A stretch of 9,089 nucleotides of DNA from an uncultured Eubacteriales bacterium (GTDB taxonomy: Bacteria; Bacillota; Clostridia; Peptostreptococcales; Anaerovoracaceae), in the NCBI GenBank assembly GCA_902796875.1, contig CADBQT010000061.1:1-9089 (forward strand). Direction: 5' to 3'. Of the stretch, positions 6,558-9,089 are shown in pieces (position 1 is the stretch's first letter; each line of letters opens with the position of its first letter). Made by a program: the position numbers and the translations under genes. The notes beneath the pieces were generated by a model. That model searched no databases. It had not been told where the DNA came from and was given only the letters and a program-made list of their open reading frames with translations.

Positions 6558-8063
6558 CTACCGATAGGACTTCTCCTGGGCGATGGCTTCTCCCGGAATG
6601 ACGGTAAAGTAGCAGTCTACGCCCAGGTCGATGGCCTGGCGGATGGCATTGACGTCGTCCAGAGACCAGGCGCACAGTTTCTTCCCGGCTCCGTGCACGG
6701 CGTCCCGGTTGATCATGTTCATCATCCCGTCATTATAGGACACGCCGATGATGTCCACATACGCCATGGAAAGGGCGCTGTCCACTCCAGCCTGCCCGTT
6801 GTGATTGTTGTCACAGAGGTACATGGTCTCCGTCTGGGGCAAGGCCCCTTTGACCTGGCTCAGTATCCCGGATTCAAAGCACTGGACGATCACATTGTTT
6901 TCTTCCTTATATTCCCGGATCAGATCGACCAGGGCGGACGCTCCCTGGGCAGAGGTGGTCTTCAGTTCCACCACGAAGGTGTAGTCCTTGCCATAATGCT
7001 CAAATACATCCCGAAGCCGAATGTTCCCGGCCACCTGGGATGCCGGCACCGTGTAAGGGGAAATGGAGCCCTTCGCCACATACAGCTGGCCGTCGTCCGC
7101 GTAGACCACGTCCTGTTCGAAATGAGTGGCGCCCTGCTGGATGGCGCTGTCATAACTGTTGAAGGAGTCTACCGCTCCTCCCGTTCCCCGGTGGGCAAAG
7201 ACCCGGTCTGTAGGTGCGAGGGCTTCACTGCCGCTCTCTGAGCCGGAGCCATTCTCACCGGCCGCCTCCCCGGAGTCGCTATCGTCATTCGCTTCCTCTC
7301 CGGAATCGTCCTTCTCCTGCGTCGCTTCCGTCGTTGTCTCCGTCCCGCTGTCTTTTTCCTCGTCTCCGCAGGACTTCAGGCCGAAGAGGAAGGCAAATCC
7401 AAAGGCAAGAGCTGCCGCGATCAGCACGATACCGATGATGTGAGGTGCCCGCAGACCGCCTCGTCCTCCGCCGTTTCCGGCGCCTCCCGAGTTTGTTCCG
7501 GCATAACCACCGGACCCATACGCGCCGGCTCCTGCGTCGGCTGCGCCGATGATCTCCGGGCCATCATCCTCGGGGAAGGTCTCCCTTCGGGGTCCCGTTA
7601 CCGGATCATCGATCATCTCCGTTTCCCCTGCCCTTTCGTCGATGGGCTTTTGGGGTCGGCCCGCCTTGCGGGCAGCGGAGCCTGCTGCTCCTGCTGCGAT
7701 CGCTCCCGCCGGATGCTGATCTCCGATCCATTCCGGAGACTCTCCGTGGCCGTGGGCCCACATGGCCAGGACGAACTCCTCCGACAGGTGCGCTGCCCAG
7801 CTTTCCTCCAACAGATATTCGCTCTGAAGATAGTCCGTCGCTCGGGAGATGACCTGTGGGATATCTTCCTCATCCGTCTTCCCCGCAGCGGCGCAGATCT
7901 CTATGAAATGGTCATCGGCAAACCTCCCCAGGGATTTTTTCTCCCGGGGATAGTCACCGGCCACGTCCTGCACTCCGGACAGGAACCGCTTGCAGTCATC
8001 GGGGAAACTGGGGTTGGTTCCCTCCAGCAACTCATATATCGCTTCCGCAAATCTCTCTGCCAT
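6558..8063 (-). CDS. Single-pass membrane protein with external GDPD-fold domain, active site degenerate
   Basis: The 501-residue protein has four parts. Residues 1-115 form a soluble, mostly helical domain that I cannot name. A Gly/Ala/Pro-rich linker (116-204) holds Thr residues in acidic surroundings (around 148, 156 and 162). One membrane helix spans about 208-228. Outside the cell, an acidic Ser/Thr/Gly linker (233-284) leads to a glycerophosphodiester phosphodiesterase-fold domain (287-494). The GDPD signature is partly kept: AHRG at 290-293, the metal ligands E316-Q-D318, and E366 in VVELKT. However, the Glu of the usual PENT-like motif is V298, the second catalytic His (normally in HD, 15 residues after the ExD Glu) is K331 in VAKGS, and the following insertion loop is about 25 residues short. 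The late TD motif reads TVIP. I infer a binding or sensing domain rather than a working phosphodiesterase. The start has AAGGGA upstream. It lies 40 bases after the DnaJ-CTD gene and 27 bases before the FHA transporter gene, so it is probably a partner of that transporter. Confidence 0.85.
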   Translation of the reverse strand: MAERFAEAIYELLEGTNPSFPDDCKRFLSGVQDVAGDYPREKKSLGRFADDHFIEICAAAGKTDEEDIPQVISRATDYLQSEYLLEESWAAHLSEEFVLAMWAHGHGESPEWIGDQHPAGAIAAGAAGSAARKAGRPQKPIDERAGETEMIDDPVTGPRRETFPEDDGPEIIGAADAGAGAYGSGGYAGTNSGGAGNGGGRGGLRAPHIIGIVLIAAALAFGFAFLFGLKSCGDEEKDSGTETTTEATQEKDDSGEEANDDSDSGEAAGENGSGSESGSEALAPTDRVFAHRGTGGAVDSFNSYDSAIQQGATHFEQDVVYADDGQLYVAKGSISPYTVPASQVAGNIRLRDVFEHYGKDYTFVVELKTTSAQGASALVDLIREYKEENNVIVQCFESGILSQVKGALPQTETMYLCDNNHNGQAGVDSALSMAYVDIIGVSYNDGMMNMINRDAVHGAGKKLCAWSLDDVNAIRQAIDLGVDCYFTVIPGEAIAQEKSYR

Positions 8064-8103
8064 AGTTTGTCCCTTCTGCCTATCGTCCAGTGATCCCTCT
8101 CCT

Positions 8104-8610
8104 TCAGTCGATGAGGAACTGGATCTTCAACACGCCACGCTCTCCTGTGGTCTGATCTACATATCCATGTCCCGGGATGGTCATGGTGTCCCTCTCCCGG
8201 GTGCCCGGCGGAATCCGGATGGTCAGTTCCTGATCCTCGATCTCGACCACCTTCTCACATCCCGACGCCGCCTCTGCGCCGGTGAGCATCACCAGTTCAT
8301 GGCGCTCAGACGGATCGATCCGTCGGCCGTCTCCCGGCGGGCCCGAAACCGTTTCCGGCGACGGGGAATCGTCCCAATCAGACCAGTCCGAGTCATCCGA
8401 ATCATCGTTTGCCGCCGCCATATCCGGACCCCAGGAACCACCCTGGTCCTGGGCCCATTCCTCCGGGGGCAGGATCCACGTCTGCTCATCTTCTCCGATG
8501 ATCAGGCTGTCCCCGAACCCGGGGCCCGACTCACCCTTTGTGGGCGCGCCGCAGTTGGGACAGAATCTGTCCTCCTTTCCCAACTGGGTTCCGCACTTCT
8601 GACAAACCAT
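8104..8610 (-). CDS. Zinc ribbon protein with DnaJ C-terminal-type domain, no J domain
   Basis: The 168-residue protein begins with a zinc ribbon, C3-x2-C6 and C17-x2-C20 (VCQKCG, RFCPNCGAP). The middle (about 25-105) is low-complexity and acidic, with repeated Asp/Ser/Trp (NDDSDDSDWSDWDDS at 69-82) and no predicted fold. The end (about 113-168) resembles half of a DnaJ/Hsp40 C-terminal substrate-binding domain: a leading G-x-x-K-V-V-E-I strand, then LTIRIPPGTRERDTMTIPGHG (the family pattern is roughly v.IPpG...g..l...G.G) and a closing GVLKIQFLI strand. There is no J domain with HPD and no CxxCxGxG zinc finger, so it cannot stimulate Hsp70 in the classical way. It is a soluble cytoplasmic protein that may bind client peptides or an Hsp70-like partner outside the window (inference). 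AAGGAG lies 9 bases before the ATG. It sits 52 bases after the PP2C gene in the same operon. Confidence 0.8.
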   Translation of the reverse strand: MVCQKCGTQLGKEDRFCPNCGAPTKGESGPGFGDSLIIGEDEQTWILPPEEWAQDQGGSWGPDMAAANDDSDDSDWSDWDDSPSPETVSGPPGDGRRIDPSERHELVMLTGAEAASGCEKVVEIEDQELTIRIPPGTRERDTMTIPGHGYVDQTTGERGVLKIQFLID

Positions 8611-8662
8611 CCTTGATTACTCCTTCCCGGCATCTTCTCTCCATGCCGTCGGTATCTTCCGA

Positions 8663-9089
8663 TCACTCCACCGATGCCGCAGCCCCTTCCCAGACCCGGG
8701 CATCGATCCATCCGGCAAGAGAAACATCGTCTCCGTTTCCATATTCGCTCACATGGTCAAGCAATGGCCGGAGCACTTCCGAAACCGGCTCGTCCTGCCT
8801 TTGGACCAGCTCCTGCCCGGCGCCTACCGTGAAATCGATCCGGCCGGCATCATCGTAAAACCCGTTTTCCACTCCATCGGAGGAGAGGAAACATGCCGCA
8901 GGCCTTCCGTTCCCCAGGGAAAGAAGGACGCTGCGGATCTCCCTGGCCGCTTCATCGTCCGCCAGGGATGTGGTCACATTGTCGTGGCACCGCTCATCGG
9001 AGGGAATGGGCGCATCCATGGTCCCGTCCTCGTAGAGAAGGTCGCACCGGCCGTCCCCCTGCTGCAAAAGCAGAAGATAGTCGTCTCCC
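8663..9089 (-). CDS. PP2C-family Ser/Thr protein phosphatase (partial, N-terminus outside window)
   Basis: Only the last 141 codons are in the window; the frame stays open to base 9088, with no convincing start. The visible part fits the C-terminal half of a PP2C (PPM) phosphatase of the PP2C_2 type. It has GDDYLLLLQQGDG at the window edge (the strand with conserved GDG), then TTSLADDEA, then CFLSSDGVENGF with the DG metal-binding motif, and GNGDDVSLAGW, where the second Asp of GDD corresponds to the late metal-binding Asp of the family's DN/DD motif. PP2C enzymes are metal-dependent and remove phosphate from Ser and Thr, usually reversing Hanks-type kinases. It is the first visible gene of the operon that ends with a double-FHA transporter, so it probably resets the phosphothreonine marks that the FHA domains read (inference). 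The kinase is not in the window. The tail ends with a short acidic stretch and a TGA stop at 8663-8665. Confidence 0.87.
   Translation of the reverse strand, partial: GDDYLLLLQQGDGRCDLLYEDGTMDAPIPSDERCHDNVTTSLADDEAAREIRSVLLSLGNGRPAACFLSSDGVENGFYDDAGRIDFTVGAGQELVQRQDEPVSEVLRPLLDHVSEYGNGDDVSLAGWIDARVWEGAAASVE

Noticed and set aside
8628..8648. Small inverted repeat CGGCAT/ATGCCG between the PP2C and DnaJ-CTD genes
   Set aside because: Only a 6-bp stem with a 9-base loop and no U-tract. It is too weak to call a terminator or regulator.
1..9089. CRISPR arrays, insertion sequences, tRNA or rRNA genes
   Set aside because: No regularly spaced direct repeats, transposase motifs, terminal repeats or tRNA/rRNA-like sequence were seen on either strand.

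Overview
The window looks like a chromosomal stretch from a moderately GC-rich Gram-positive bacterium, most likely a member of the Clostridia. The reasons are strong AAAGGAGG/GAGGAG ribosome binding sites, a TTG start, tight gene packing, ATPase-permease fusions of the kind common in Clostridia, and single-membrane proteins with no outer-membrane partners. This placement is inference; there is no marker gene. All supportable genes are on the minus strand, so the region is described here from high to low coordinates. There is no gene-free stretch over 300 bases.

Transcription unit A (about 9089 to 4066, entering from outside the window) encodes: (1) the C-terminal part of a PP2C-type Ser/Thr phosphatase; (2) a 168-residue protein with an N-terminal zinc ribbon, an acidic linker and a DnaJ C-terminal (substrate-binding) type domain but no J domain; (3) a 501-residue single-pass membrane protein with a helical cytoplasmic N-domain, an acidic Ser/Thr-rich external linker and a GDPD-fold outer domain whose active site is degenerate; (4) an 802-residue transporter with two FHA domains, an ABC ATPase and an ABC2-type six-helix membrane domain, the same architecture as mycobacterial Rv1747. 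A perfect 11-bp hairpin followed by a U-tract ends this unit.

Transcription unit B (about 3964 to 1, leaving the window) encodes: (5) a small four-helix membrane protein with a C-terminal zinc ribbon, whose true start is a TTG set by a strong Shine-Dalgarno sequence; (6) a MacB/FtsX-type ATPase-permease fusion with a large outer domain; (7) a second ATPase gene with a C-terminal extension, overlapping gene 6 by ATGA and cut by the window edge.

The most interesting part is unit A. FHA domains bind phosphothreonine and PP2C enzymes remove phosphate from Ser/Thr. The operon therefore reads as a phospho-controlled exporter with an accessory chaperone-like protein and an envelope-facing pseudo-enzyme. 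A partner Hanks-type kinase is not in the window and is predicted to lie upstream (beyond 9089). The joint function is inference; the domain content is seen directly.
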